Shown: one piece after another, positions 9,854 to 23,448 of the stretch
Numbering within the stretch: the first letter of the stretch is position 1
Layout of the letters: each line of letters begins with the position of its first letter
Source: Gossypium raimondii
Lineage: Eukaryota > Streptophyta > Magnoliopsida > Malvales > Malvaceae
Length of the DNA: 64,000 bases
Direction of reading: 5' to 3'
NCBI RefSeq assembly: GCF_025698545.1
Contig: NC_068576.1
Coordinates: forward strand, 49,448,390 to 49,512,389
The notes under the pieces: model-generated
What the model was told of the DNA's origin: nothing
The model's database searches: none
Seen by the model: the letters and a program-made list of their open reading frames with translations, nothing else
Position numbers and translations under genes: made by a program

Positions 9854-12800
9854 ATGACAATCACAGCAGCGCCCTGTGTGAATGATGGCTGCCTCATGGT
9901 GCGGGGAAAGGTGGTTTTAACTCATGTTCCCACCAACATAATCCTTTCTCCGGGAATTTCAGGGGCAGCTTTTCTGGGTTCAACTTCACCCATTTCCACT
10001 TCTCGCCATGTTTTCACTCTTGGGATCCTTGAGTAAATTCCCAGTTTCCTCCACTTTGTTCATACGAATCTGCCTCCTTTTTCATGAACTTTGGTTTCAT
10101 CTTTTTTTGGTTTTGATTATTACAGGGGATACAAGCATCTATGTCTGTATAGATTCAAAATATGGTGGATGATTCCAGGGTATGGGAAATCTGGCAGTGA
10201 AATTCCATTGGAGACTCAATTGCTTCTTCTGGAAATAAAAGAAGAATCGATTGTTGAAGATGACGATTCTTCTGGTCCTCCCACACCCACCACTTTCTAT
10301 GTTCTTTTCTTGCCCGTCTTGGATGGTGATTTCCGAACAAGTTTGCAAGGAACTCCTGCAAATGAGCTCCAATTTTGTGCGGAAAGTGGTTGGTATTTTA
10401 TCTATAATTTTAAGTTTTCTATTCGTTCAATCGTGTTACGATCTTCATATTTCTTAAAATAGGACATATTCGTATTCCATGCTCACATTATACAGTAGTA
10501 GCCTATAGGCTTACTGTTTGAATGTTCCAGGTGATGCCAATGTCCAGAACTCACAAATATTGGAGCCAGTGTTCATCAGTTCAGGAGATAATCCATTTGA
10601 ACTCATTAAGAATTCCATAAAGTAAGCTAAAAAAAACAAACACGAAACTGATTACCAATGTCTTATCTGCTGCAATTTGTTGTCATTTGACATTTACATT
10701 GTTTGTGTTTGTGTAGGATATTGGAGAAGCACAAGGGCACTTTCAGACATATTGAAAACAAGAAGGTATTTTATTAATCTTACACTGTTGAACATTGTAC
10801 ACATCAACATTTGTTCCATTCATAAATTTGGGATGTTTTGATGAACAGATCCCTGCACATTTGGACTGGTTTGGATGGTGCACTTGGGATGCCTTTTATA
10901 CTGAAGTGAACCCTCAAGACATCAAAGAGGGTCTTCAGAGGTATTAAAAGAATAAATAAATAAAACTCAACTTTCGTTTTTCCAAATTCATTACAAACCT
11001 CATACAACATATGATCTTTGTTCTGTAACTTGGGCAGTTTCTCAGATGGAGGCTGTTCTCCAAGGTACCTAATCATTGATGATGGATGGCAAGATACTGT
11101 AAACGAGTTCCATAAAGAAGGAGAACCACTCATTGAAGGGACACAGTAAGTAATGCTAATGTGCCCAGACTCGAGATGAGTGTTGGGTATTTTTTTTCAT
11201 ATATTTGAAGGCTCATACCACCATACCCGTATTTGAATATGTACCGAGCTCGAGCCTTGTTTTATTAATCATGCTTCTTGCTGCTTTTGTTCTCTGTAAG
11301 GTTTGCAACTAGATTAGTAGATATCAAAGAAAACAGCAAGTTCAAAAGTTTGGAATCGGAAGCCGGGTGCAACAATCTCCATGAATTCATCAGCATGATC
11401 AAAGGAAAATATGGGTTAAAGTAAGGTTTCAATTCTGGAGATGAAAACTTCTCTATTAGTAATATTCTATTGCTATGTTACTACAACTCTTCATTTTCCT
11501 TGAAAGTACCCAAGTCTGGCACTCACCCTAAGTCTGACTAACACAGGATTTATGCTGTTTTTTGCTGTATTTTTATGATGAAACTTACATGTTAATGCAT
11601 GCAGGTATGTATACGTCTGGCATGCTTTAACTGGCTATTGGGGAGGTGTACTTCCATCATCTGAAACAATGAAAAAATACAATCCAAAGATTGTTTATCC
11701 AATCCAATCACCTGGTAATATAGGGAACTTGAGAGACATTATCCCGGACAGCTTGGAGAAGTATGGTGTGGGGATCATCGACCCTCAGAAAATCTTTGAT
11801 TTCTACAATGATCTCCATAGCTATCTCTCCAGCAATGGCATCGATGGAGTCAAGGTAGATGCCCAGAATTTGATAGAGACCTTAGGTTCTGGCTTCGGTG
11901 GACGAGTTTCACTGACTAGACGATATCAACAAGCACTCGAACAATCTACATCAAGAAACTTCAAAGATAATAATCTGATATGTTGTATGAGTCATAATTC
12001 AGACTCAATTTATAGGTAAAATTATATCATCAAATCAAAATATTTCCCAAGTTGCTAAGTTGAATGTAAGTACTGATAATAAAATGTTTGTATGATTTTC
12101 AGTTGGAAAACCAGTGCGGTTGCAAGAGCATCGGAAGATTTCATGCCACGAGAGCCAACATTTCAGACCCTACATATTGCATCTGTTGCTTTTAACAGTC
12201 TACTTCTTGGGGAGATTGTGGTGCCAGATTGGGACATGTTCCATGTATGCTGTTTTTCTTTTGCATTGAAACTTTCATTTGAATGCACATTTAACATCTG
12301 AATCACATTCAGAACTCCGGGTTTAACCTAGTTAGTTCATATAATCACCCTCAGGACTTAAACTGTGGCATCCAGTAGGTTCGGGCTTAGAATCCCAATA
12401 TCTGTAATCCCTTCAGTATCCCCTATCTTCTACCCTGGATCACATAGAAGACTTCCTCTCGCTTATCACATGGCACAACCGAACTTCTATTGTTCTTTTT
12501 CTTGTTTATTGCAGAGCAAACATGACACAGCTGAGTTCCATGGTATCGCAAGGGCAATAGGGGGTTGTGCAGTGTATGTAAGGTTAGCCACAACTATTTG
12601 ATAATTTTTTGTTCTTGTTATGTTTGAGAATAGGAACATTGTTATAATTTCTCCACTTATTATCACAGTGACAAGCCAGGCAATCATGATTTTGAGATCC
12701 TAAGAAAGCTGGTATTGCCTGATGGATCGGTTCTAAGAGCTAAACATGCTGGCCGTCCCACTCGAGATTGTTTATTCAGAGACCCTGTCATGGATGGAAA

Positions 12801-13634
12801 AAGGTAGAAGAAAATGCTGAAAGCTTATTACAGATTTCACTTTCAATATATATATATACCAACAAATATGAAGTGTTTTGCAGTCTTCTGAAGATATGGA
12901 ACTTGAACAAATTAAGTGGAGTGGTGGGTGTTTTCAACTGCCAAGGAGCAGGAAGTTGGCCATTGAAACAAACAATTAAAGACATGCCAAGCACACCTTT
13001 GGTCATTTCAGGCAACGTTAGTCCCTGTGATGTCGAGTTCATTGAAGATGTTGCAGGGGAAAACTGGAATGGAGATTTTGCAGTATATGCCTTCAATTCA
13101 GGTTAACCTTTAAGCTGAATCTGAAATTAAAACACAGGCGCACACATATATATTAACCTTTTTCTTTTTCAATTGCAGGATCTCTCTCCAGATTGCCAAT
13201 GAATGGAAATATTAAAGTGACATTGGCCACTCTTAAATGTGAAACATTTACCATTTCCCCAATCAGAGTGAGCAAAATCCATCCACCACTCTTTTTCTTT
13301 TTCTTGAAATATCTGACATATCTGTAGTAATCTTTAAAACGATGTCAAACAGGTATTGGGTGAGGGTGTTCATTTTGCCCCCATAGGATTGCTTGACATG
13401 TACAATTCAGGAGGAGCAGTGGAATCCATTGATGAAAACATGAAAAATTCTTCAGAGTTAATCAAAATCAAAGTTCGAGGGTGTGGCAGATTTGGAGCTT
13501 ATACAAGCTTGAAACCAAGGTCTTGTATGGTGGATATGGAAGAAGAGGAATTCATATACAATTCTGAGAACGGATTATTGACACTTGATCTAACAGGTGA
13601 TTGCAATTTTAGAGATATTGAGTTTATATATTGA
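9854..13634 (+). CDS. Raffinose synthase / seed-imbibition family glycosyl hydrolase (GH36), 14 exons
   Basis: Predicted exons: 9854-10032, 10126-10388, 10531-10621, 10717-10765, 10849-10940, 11038-11145, 11301-11420, 11605-12015, 12103-12244, 12515-12582, 12669-12803, 12884-13101, 13179-13267, 13353-13634. All junctions are GT-AG and keep frame, giving about 748 aa, the usual length. Family members are cytosolic galactinol-sucrose galactosyltransferases or alkaline alpha-galactosidases of raffinose-sugar metabolism. Landmarks: [42 protein letters not shown] (putative nucleophile D386) and R-A-S-E-D-F (putative acid/base D450). The last is usually R-A-S-D-D-F-W-P-R-D-P; here it reads E-D-F-M-P-R-E-P, so activity may differ. 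No signal peptide is seen. Whether it makes raffinose or hydrolyses galactosides cannot be told from sequence. Its stop lies 385 bp from that of the convergent neighbour. Confidence 0.9.
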
Positions 13635-13885
13635 GGTATCATTTAACATGTCAAATGACAAAACTTTCATACAGATATCTCTTAACTCTTTTAAGCAATC
13701 TTATTAACAAATTCTTTGTAAATCTGTTTTTCCTTAAATATATGAGAAATGAGAGTTGTACTGTGTTCTTCAAGTCAGTTTTAGATAATATCGGCAGATG
13801 TTATTAAAATATTTATATCCGAATAAAAGAAAACATAAGAAGTGAAACAGTAAACATACTCATATCCCATAATGGGGATATATTC

Positions 13886-13950
13886 CTAGCATTATGGAAA
13901 ATGAACCATTAAACTAGTAGCATTATGGAAAATGAACCATTAAACTACTA
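13886..13950. repeat. 31-bp tandem duplication in the intergenic/3' UTR region
   Basis: CTAGCATTATGGAAAATGAA plus 11 bases occurs twice in a row with one mismatch, and a third partial start follows. It lies between the two convergent genes, probably in the 3' UTR of the methyltransferase gene. Confidence 0.75.
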
Positions 13951-14019
13951 GCATTCTGCAGCACAATGGATAAAGTTTCAAACAAGCTTTAAGCCAATTG
14001 ATGCATTTTCCGAATTCAA

Positions 14020-15841
14020 TTAACTCTGCAACTGAGCATCACGACTCGTCAAAGGAACATACCGGACAGAACTCTCGCTTCGGATGCTAATCGAGCCATC
14101 CGGATTTTTGTCAACTACTTTCAAATCTTGGAATATATTTCCTACAGGAATCACCATCCTGCCACCGGGCTTTAATTGATCGAGGAGTGCCTGAGGCATT
14201 TCCGGTGCTGCTGCCCCGACATGTATAGCATCATAGGGTGCACATTCTGGCCAACCTTCCCTTCCATCTATATGTCAATGAAACATAATCAGTTCATAAG
14301 CATTCAATGAAACATGGAGTCACAAACAGATTTAGATGATCCAATTTGTAGCCATGACAAGGTATAAATGAATTCTTTATGAAAAGATCCAGTCTCGAAC
14401 CAAGAGATGCAATACCTAGGTTGAGAATTCGAATTACAGTTTAGTTTAGAGCACAGTATGTTAAAATACTGCAAGTTCCTGATAAGTACATACCGCCGAC
14501 ATGCATCGAAAGAGAGCCTTTTTTCAACAATGGAGCCGCCGCAGATTTTTCAATATTGTTTATGGAAGAAGCAACCAGTTCGGGAATGTGTTCAACACCG
14601 ATGGCTCGGCCCTGTGGTCCAACCATCATTGCAAAGCAAGCAGTCAAGTAGCCAGTTCCTACAGAACAAAGAAATTAGAGATGCTAAAGTTGATAGAGAC
14701 TGCATACAATGACAGTAATAACTCTTTTCAATGATCCTCCCAAAAACCCCAACTCCCCCCATTTAATGCCCCTCTTTTTGCCTCAAAAGTCATAAACCAC
14801 TCGTGAATGGATTGCTGATGGTTTTACAAAAAGAAATATTGCGTTTGTTACTCAGATTCAAAAGAAAAAAAATATATATATAGTGAAAAAAGTGTGGAGT
14901 TGCAAAAAGGACCTGAGCCAACATCTAAAGCATGCATGCCAGGCTGCAATTTTTCCTCCAATAATTGAAGGCAGGTAGCATGCATATGAGGTGCAGAAAT
15001 GGTAGCATTGTAACCTATTTCCTGCGGACAGTCAGCATAAGCTGGGGTCCTATCTGGTACAAATAACGCCCTATCGATAGTCTCCATTACTCGAGCAACT
15101 TTCTCGGATGAAATCACCCCATACTGCTGCAAATGCTCCACCATTTTCTTGTTAGTGTTCATCCCACTTCGACCCCACAAGTGCTACAAATTATCAAGAC
15201 AAGGGTTAAGCACTGAATCTCACTCATTTGAATTGAACAAAAGAACAGCCCAACTCAATGAACAACTTCTCCTCTACTTTTACCACCGAATCAAAAGCTG
15301 TGTCATTCATGAGTATCATGGGTATACAAGTCCATTAAAGGTTGCAGTCAACAATTCCAACAACACCACTCAAATGTGCCTTCCACATATGAGCATAGCT
15401 CTTTAGACTCTTTAACCAGGTTCTGTTTACAATTCATTGATAATCATTGCTTATATAATTCTCAAAACTGTCCCTTCAATTCATAGCTTTCAAACACCAA
15501 AAACAAACTATATTATTGTAAAACTCAATAAAAAACTCTTTACCAAGGTCATCATTTCTGGAAAAACCCACTTCCAACATGATCACATTAAATAACCCAG
15601 AAAGCAAAAATGATAAAGCCAGAGAGGGAGAGAGGGATACCTCCGTGGTGAAGAAGAGAGAGTTATAAGTGAGAAGAAGATTAAAGTTAGGGAGCTTAAG
15701 ATTGTTAAATGAAGAAGAGAATAAGGGAGGAGAGCGTGGTCGAAAACGGAGATGGTGATTAGTGGTGTGTAAGAGATGCTTTAATGGTGACACGCAATAG
15801 CGGCATCCATATGCCTTCATTGTGGATGATAGATTCATCAT
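14020..15841 (-). CDS. PIMT: Protein-L-isoaspartate O-methyltransferase (PIMT), long form
   Basis: It methylates isoaspartyl residues in aged proteins using S-adenosylmethionine, starting their repair; in plants it is linked to seed vigour. Four exons on the minus strand: 15641-15841, 14913-15183, 14494-14658, 14020-14267. They are joined by GT-AG introns in frame and give 294 aa. The body begins W-G-R-S-G-M-N-T-N and includes V-I-S-S-E-K-V-A-R-V-M, the conserved A-Y-A-D-C-P-Q-E-I-G-Y-N-A-T-I-S-A-P-H-M-H, SAM motif I L-D-V-G-S-G-T-G-Y-L-T-A, and G-D-G-R-E-G-W-P...Y-D-A-I-H-V-G-A-A-A-P. The first exon (about 67 aa) is rich in Ser, Leu, Arg and Asn with few acids, as in a plastid or mitochondrial transit peptide of the long isoform. 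A second Met at residue 8 is an alternative start. All catalytic motifs are intact. Confidence 0.93.
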
Positions 15842-17528
15842 TTTTTAAAATTCTTTATACAGTTTCTCGGCCTTTCCATCTCAACATATATTTTCAGTGC
15901 TAATCCTCATTCACACTTGTAGGGCTCTGCTCTCTCGGTGAAGCCCCAGTCAACTTCAATTTCTCTACGCTATTTTTCTGATCTGATAGATGTTTCTCGT
16001 GATGCTAAGCGGCTTTCAATTCGATATTTTCATTTCCTTCATTAGTTGGGCCATCGCCCCATTCATTTGGGACCGAATCCTGTTGGCCCCAAGAATACTG
16101 AAAACTTTTTAGGCCTAATTTCTTTTTTGAAAAAAAAAATTGCTAAAATTATTCTTAAGGTTAATAAATATATTGTTTATAATAATTTATAATTTTATTT
16201 CTATTTGTAATCAATTAAAATAAAAATATTATAATATATGATAATTTTAAAACGGACTATCATTTAGTATTTTGTTACTAGAAAAAAAATTCCACAAGTA
16301 AGGTTAAGATGATTTCTCGTGTCCCTTAGAGTGTGTTTGGGTGAAGAATTTGTAAGAGGGATTTCATTTTTACTACCCGAAATGGATGGAAAAGTTATTG
16401 CTTGTTAAATTTGGGGTGATTTGACAAACAATGCAAGTTTAAAGGTTAAAAGAGACAAAAAATAAATAAATTGAGGGCTAAAATGAGTTTTTTTTTTGTA
16501 AAGTTGAAGGACCAAATAAGTCATTATGCCAAGAAAAAAATTGGTGAGTATCAAAATCACATATATGAAAATTACCACGTTTTTATTTTAAATTTTGGTA
16601 AATGAAAATTTTAATAAAAGGTTAAACATATTATTAATTTTTTATTTATCAAAATTAGAAAATGATCATTTTCATATATTTGATTTTGATACTCACTCAA
16701 TTTTTTATTTTGAATATTTACTAATTTTTATTTATAAAAAATTGAACGATGAGATAAAATAAGGAAAAAAGTGGCATTTAGAGATTTGATTTTCCAAAGT
16801 AAGTCACATTCTGCCATGTTTGATTTAGATATAATTACGTCAATTTCACCCCAAATCGCCAGTCAACATGACAATTTGGGAATCCTCAATACAAATCCAT
16901 ATTATTCAGGTAAATAAAATTTTGTATGTTATTTAGGTAAATATATTTTTTCCATATTATTCCATAAAAAGTCGACCTAGACATTAGTCTAATGGATACT
17001 TTCTTTCTCTCTCTAGAAGAGCCTTTCTATCTATCTACCTTTACCCCTTGGATTCTTTTCCACTTCCCAAAATTATTGTCTACCTAATTGTCGCATGACT
17101 CAACTTCATAATCGCCTACGCTTTGTTTTCCCCCTTAATCATTACTTAGACGATTTATTTTACCATTCATGCTTTTTCTTTTTCCTTATGATGCCCTAAT
17201 ATATGTCATTTGGATTGGGCATCACCCCTCGTTTCTTTAAATCTATCACAATCCTAAACATGAGCCTTCATCATTTTAAGTGGCAAAAATATCCAAATAT
17301 GTTTCCTCCATCAATATTTCTCCTTCTAACTATGCATGCAACACTTCCCTTGCCCCATTCTCTTTACATTCGTTCTCGCTTCGTCATAAACCCAAATCTA
17401 TCTTTTTTACTCCTTTAAACCCACATGAGATTGAAATTGGTATTAGAGCATAAAGTTAAATATTTCTTCTAATGAGGATAACAATATGCAGTACTTTATT
17501 CAGGTAAAGTTCATCCACTAAATAATTG
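15842..17528. other. Intergenic region between the PIMT promoter and the retrotransposon cluster
   Basis: The first ~150 bp are probably the PIMT promoter and 5' UTR. From about 16110 the sequence is A/T-rich without coding frames. It includes a hairpin at 16534-16707 and, near 17439, a GGTATTAGAGCAT word that resembles a degraded initiator-Met primer-binding site. Confidence 0.5.
16534..16707. repeat. Small inverted repeat (foldback/MITE remnant)
   Basis: Two ~40-bp arms, AAAAAATTGGTGAGTATCAA onward at 16534 and its complement ending near 16707 (TTGATACTCACTC context), separated by about 95 bp of A/T-rich DNA. No target duplication was identified, so the element type is open. Confidence 0.6.
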
Positions 17529-20172
17529 TGTAACACCCCTTACCCGAGACCGTCGCTGGAATCGAGTACGAGATGTCATCCAATTTAACTTACCAATTCG
17601 GAGCATAAAAATTTGCTTTTAAAATTAAATTCATTGTTCACAACAAAACTATCCACCTGCGTGACTGTCACTAATTTAATTATAACTCGAGTTACGAGAC
17701 TCAAAATTTAAATCCGTAAATTTTCCCTGAAACTAGACTCATATTCCTACTTACCATAAAATTTTCAGAATTTTTGACTTGACCAATTAGTACAGTTTAT
17801 TCATTAAAGTATACCCTGTTTCACAGCTCGACAGATCTGACCTCTTGCCACTAAAAATCAATTATCTCATTGTACAGAATTCATATAAGGTTACCGTTTA
17901 TTTCTTTTGAAAATAAACTCACTAAGGAATCTATACATATAAATTATGACCTATAATTCTTTCTGTACAATTTATAATGATTTTCCAAAGTCAGAAAAGG
18001 AGACTTCAAAAACCATTCTGACCCTGTCTCACTAAAATTTAAATATCTCAAAATAAAGAATTCCTTTGCCTACACCGTTTCTTTCATATAAAATAGACTT
18101 GATAATATTTAATTATATATATAATTCACTCTCTAATTCCATTTCTACTATTTATGGTGATTTTTCACATTTATGTCACTGCTGCTGTCAAAGAAACTGC
18201 TTCTTTGTATTAGCTACCATTTACACATACATAATACCAAAACATAATCTTTACTAACCATTTCAATAGCTAATCTTAGCCATATCATATGAACATACTC
18301 AAAATGATTAAGACTCTATACATGCCATAGTTTAAACATTTTGAAAAGCACATAATACCGAGATGATTATGATAGTGTGATCGAGCTCAAGCGATCCCCA
18401 ATTCGATCAAGTTCAAATCACTATAAAACAAAGGAAATGAGAAAATGTGTAAGCTACAAATAGCTTAGTAAGTTACATGTAAATAATAGGTACTCATTTA
18501 ATAAATAACACTTTTAGCATATAACTAATCAAAACATTAGCAATTTCAATCACTTACACATGCACAATCTTACCAATTCACTTTCATATACATTTTCACA
18601 CTTAACATTTATCACATATGCTCATTCTTTCAATTGTACCTGTATACACACTTCATTTCATATTCACTTTAACTCATTATTAATCCCGTTGAACACTCGG
18701 AATATACACAGATACGTAGAGATTTAGCACATAAGTGCAACACTGATATGTAGCCGAAGCTACCACTGTTATGTAGCCGAAGCTACCATTGAAATGTAGC
18801 CGAAGCTACCACTGTTATGTAGCCGAAGCTACCACTGAAACGTAGCCGAAGCTACCACTGATCAATAACATTGGAAATGTCCACGGGCCTGCTCACACAA
18901 GTTGTCAGGTGTCTGCAACACATGCTAGATCACCCAGCACCCAGGACTCACTGTAACACTGTAACACTGTAACACTAATCTCTAGTGACATGTCACTTGT
19001 ATCCACTTCTATTCCTAAGTTCAACCGGGAATTTACACTTAACATTTTATCACTTGAATAATTCATGAACAATTTTCCTTCCACATTCAATATTGATTCA
19101 CATATCAAATAAAATTCACAATTTATAAAATATATTACTATTATTTACACATAACTTACCTCGGATGCAAAACGACTATTTTTGTAATTTAGTCGATAAC
19201 TTTCTCTTTTCCCCGATCACTTCCACTATTTCTTCTTTCTTGATCTATATTAACACAATTTAATACATTTTATCAACATTTCATTCAAATACAATTCATA
19301 CACAACATTTTGGCAAATTTACATTTTTCCCCAAAACTTTTCAAAAATTCCACTTTTGTCCCTAAGCTCGTAAAAATAAAATTCACTAAATTCTTAAATT
19401 TCAAACTTCACTAAATCATATTTCATGCTCATAACAGCCCTCAATTTCACAAAATCACAACTTTATACGCACTTTACCATTTTTCACAATTTAGCCCTTT
19501 TTCAACATTTTCATCAAAATTCATCTAGTAAAACTTGTAATTAACACTTCAAACATTCATTATCTAACATCACTAATCAATTTACAATTATATCATGAAT
19601 GGGTCAATTTTTAAACTTTAATTTCATTTAAATTAAATAGTAGAAATATGAAATTCAAGCATCAATAAGCATAAAAATACGAAAATAATTAAAAACGGGG
19701 CAAGAAATCACTTACAATTGAGCTTAGAAAAATCAAGAACCCTAGCTATGGTAACATGAAACTTTCGGCAGCAAGCTTCTGATTTTTAAGAAGATGGACA
19801 CATTTTCTCTTTATTTTGTCTTTTTCTCAATTTGGACAAAAATGCCCTTGACCCATTACTTAGATATTTTTCTAGAATTACTCTTTTGTGTCCATATCAC
19901 TAATTTATGGTCTAATTGCCACATAAACACTTCCAATTTCATGCAATAATTCAATTAAGTCATTTAATCACTAATTAGACACACTTTGCATTTTTCTCAA
20001 TTTAGTCCTAAAAATTCAATTAGTCACTAAATCATTAAAATTTTCTATTCATATTTTCACACAATATTTCAATCAATCAGTAACTAATAAAAATTTATAA
20101 AATTAAACTATTTCCCTTCGGATTTGTGGTTACAAAACCACTATTCCGATTAGGCCCTATTTCGGGCTATCA
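17529..20172 (-). mobile_element. Long solo-type Ty3/gypsy LTR, copy 1 (~2.64 kb)
   Basis: It starts TGTAACACCCC and ends GGGCTATCA, the TG...CA form of the large LTRs in this window, with the characteristic end (TTTGTGGTTACAAAACCACT, then CCGATTAGGCCC). It is noncoding. By analogy with the internal gypsy element, the sense strand of these LTRs is the minus strand. No internal retrotransposon sequence follows; a second LTR of another family begins only 5 bp later. Flanks are discussed under findings. Confidence 0.65.
18745..18859. repeat. 23-bp tandem repeat, five copies, within the LTR
   Basis: Units of the form GATATGTAGCCGAAGCTACC plus ACT, five in a row with one to three changes each. 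Each unit contains the small palindrome GTAGCCGAAGCTAC. It is a minisatellite inside a noncoding LTR. Confidence 0.9.
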
Positions 20173-20915
20173 TAAATTGTAACACCTCTAACCCGTATCC
20201 GTCGCTGAATTAGGGTTACGATGCATTACCGAATATAACACAGTTCAAAACAGACATTTATTTGAATACAAACACTAAGCAAACTCGTGTATATATATAT
20301 GGATCACATAATCAACCAAAATCGATTTATTTTATTTTATTTTGTCATAACACACATATCAATCATGCTTCAATAATTAACCAAATTATTTTCATCTAAA
20401 TAATCACGTATTCAATTTAACAATGTGCAATAAAACATATTACAAGTACTTAATACATAAAGATGTCCAAACCACATGACTTAACATTAATGGCATTTAT
20501 ACACTTAAGACATATCTCGGCATATAACATTATATAGTATATATCAAACATAAATCAAAACATATATATCATAAATTGATTATCAATCATTTTACTTCAA
20601 TACTTGTGCAAATTAACCAACCGAACCATTTTATACCATTTAATAATCAAATGTATATTCAAGCATAGTAATATTTTATCATAGCCGAACCTATATAGCC
20701 AATATACAATCTAATACATCATAAACCCATTGTTTACCATTCATTAATCAAGTATATAAACAACTTTGGTGCAACTCATAAGATCTAATATACATATATT
20801 ATTTCATAATGAATAATCAAAATGAACTATCATTCCATCTATAATATAATTATCATACCAACTTGTCTTTATTCGACCAACTCATTACAATAGCCATTAT
20901 GACATATGCATATAT

Positions 20916-20918
<3 letters not shown>

Positions 20919-20955
<37 letters not shown>
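20919..20955. repeat. AT dinucleotide microsatellite
   Basis: An uninterrupted run of alternating A and T inside LTR copy 2; a simple repeat. Confidence 0.9.
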
Positions 20956-20959
<4 letters not shown>

Positions 20960-22070
20960 CAATTAACATGTCATGACCAACATTTATGTATATCATCTAT
21001 CATTTCCACACCAATTCTTAATACAAAGCATACATCTCCATCAATTCAACATCATACCACAACGAAACTTATCCAACAACCAATTTATAGCATAAACACC
21101 ACTTCAAATTAAAGGTTAGATCATAATCAAATATACATCATGTTTCTTCATACTCTTTAGCCGATTTGTTTAGTAAAACTTACAAGCATACTTACTATGT
21201 TTTAAACTTACTAATATAAACTAATTCATAAATTATTCATGACGTAACCAATCAAGACATATAATCAAGATACCAATCATACTAATTATCAACTATACCA
21301 AATAGACTTAGACCATGGTCGAACCATTGAAACCAAACATATTGAACATTCAACTGAGAACATATAAAACCAAGCTTAAACATAATGATTAAGCCATTTT
21401 TAACCCAACCGAATTTAAGCATGGAAATTAGGCCATTTTCGCATGGCCATATATATACATGATCCAAAACTAACCAACATAAGCAAGCCTATACATGCTA
21501 TAAGATCGAATTCAAAATTTAACAAAATACCAAAAAAAAGTCGATAGTGTAATAGACTTTGCTGACAATCCCCGAGCTCGAATCGATATACCAAAATCTA
21601 TAAAACAAAGATAAACAAGAATACACACACACAGTAAGCTATTTAAACTTAGTAAGTCATAAGCAAAACAAATATAATAACGATTACATAATACATTATG
21701 TTAACCAGGTCGAATGTGCATAATATCAAATACTAGTTATCATTTACAACTAGGTCACATTATAACCTCCTATACATATACCACAAGGCCGAATATAATC
21801 AATCAAATACACATATATATTTATTCAATTTTATTACCACAAACATATAAATAAACCGAAACACATGTATGTTCAAATATGTTAACCCAAAATTAATATT
21901 CACATAACTTAATATCATTTCCAGTAATCTACTTACCTTATTTCATATGAACAATTAACTAACACATACCTGAATTTTTTTATTCAATTTCCCATTCGAT
22001 ATTTGTTTCACATTGCCCGTTGAACTGTTTAGAATTAAAAATGATACGTAGATAATCGAAAAGTCCGTAC

Positions 22071-22198
22071 AATGCCAACATCCCAGACGTGGTCTTACAT
22101 GTAATCACATATCGATGCCACTGTCCTAGACAGGGTCTTAAACGAATCACAAGTCGATGCCAACGTCCTAGACGTGGTCTTACACGAAAACACATATC
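22071..22198. repeat. ~42-bp tandem repeat, three copies, within the LTR
   Basis: Three units each beginning (G/A)ATGCCA and containing CC(T/C)AGAC(G/A)(T/G)GGTCTTA. It occupies the position in LTR copy 2 where copy 1 has its 23-bp repeat. Confidence 0.8.
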
Positions 22199-23448
22199 GG
22201 AATCCTAAGTCATGACAAATATATCCTAATTATTCCTAAGGTTCGTACGGGGCTTTCGAACATTGAATCTCGATCGAATCAAACACGAAATAAAACTTCC
22301 TGCTTAATACACATTCTACCAATACACATATAATCCACAAAATTCAATTCAACCAATAACATTCATATATTTGCAAATTTAACATCATTTATATGCTTTT
22401 AGACTTACCTCGGATGTCGACGGACTGTATAATCGACTATTCGACTACTTTCAACTTCCCCCGATCTATTTCCGTTTTCTTCCGTTCTTGATCTAAATAA
22501 ATTCAAATTTAACTAACTTAAACACACATTCATTCAATTTAATCCAAAAAACACATAAATGGGCAAATTACCATTTTACCCCAAACATTTCACATTTTTT
22601 ACAATTTAGTCCCTATTGCATAAAACACAAAATACACAAAATTTGCATATACCATAGCTAGGCTGAATCTTTCTATAGTCCATCTAAGTCCACACATTTT
22701 ATTTATTTCACAATTTAGTCTCTAAAAATATTATTTTTGCAATTTAGCCCTAATTACTCAATTTTATCAAAAATTTCAATACAAAACATATTAATCTAAA
22801 AAATATCTTTCATTATTCATTATCAAACATCACAAAACACAATTATTCATCAATGGCATAGCTCAAAATATTCATCAAAATCAAAAATTCAAGCATGGGT
22901 CGGATAGTATTCGAAGCAACGATCTCAAAAACATAAAAATCATCAAAAATTGAACAAAATCCATACCTTAATCAAAACTTGGAAGTGCTGAATGAAACAA
23001 AGCTTTAAAGCCTTTTATTTTCTTTCAAATTCGGCCAAAAGATGAAGAACATGGCTTTTAATTTTTTATATTAAACATATATTAACCTTATTATTAATTT
23101 ACTATATTAACATTTACTAATATATATATATATAACATATATAATAAGGTTACATTAGTCCTTTGCCACCCACTAACTTACTTAGTGGGCTAATTACATC
23201 ATAAAACCTCTAAATTATAAAGACAACAACAATTAGGCACTTTCATATTTAACCATTAAATTTTCATTTTGCGCGATTAAGCCCTTTTCTCAAATTAAGC
23301 ACACAAACAATAAAATAAATTCACGAAACTTTCACACATGTAAATTCACACATAATTAACACAGAAAATAATATTAAAATATTTTTAACACTCGGATTTG
23401 TGGTCCCGAAACCACTGTTCAGATTAGGGTCAAAATCGGGCTGTAACA

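Larger units (their letters stand above)
20178..23448 (-). mobile_element. Long solo-type Ty3/gypsy LTR, copy 2 (~3.27 kb)
   Basis: It starts TGTAACACCTCTAACCC and ends GGGCTGTAACA. The terminal part shares the TTTGTGGT...AAACCACTGTTC...GATTAGGG block with copy 1, but the body differs, so it is a related family rather than a duplicate. It contains an (AT)n run near 20920-20955 and a 42-bp tandem repeat near 22071-22198. No coding frame. The flanking 5 bases (TAAAT left, ATAAT right) do not match exactly. Confidence 0.65.

Noticed and set aside
18745-18859. Regular 23-bp repeats that superficially resemble a CRISPR array
   Set aside because: Units are directly adjacent without spacers and lie inside a plant retrotransposon LTR; this is a minisatellite.
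20178-23448. Assigning a clean target duplication to LTR copy 2 alone
   Set aside because: The flanks TAAAT and ATAAT differ at two positions; the claim was not made for the single LTR.
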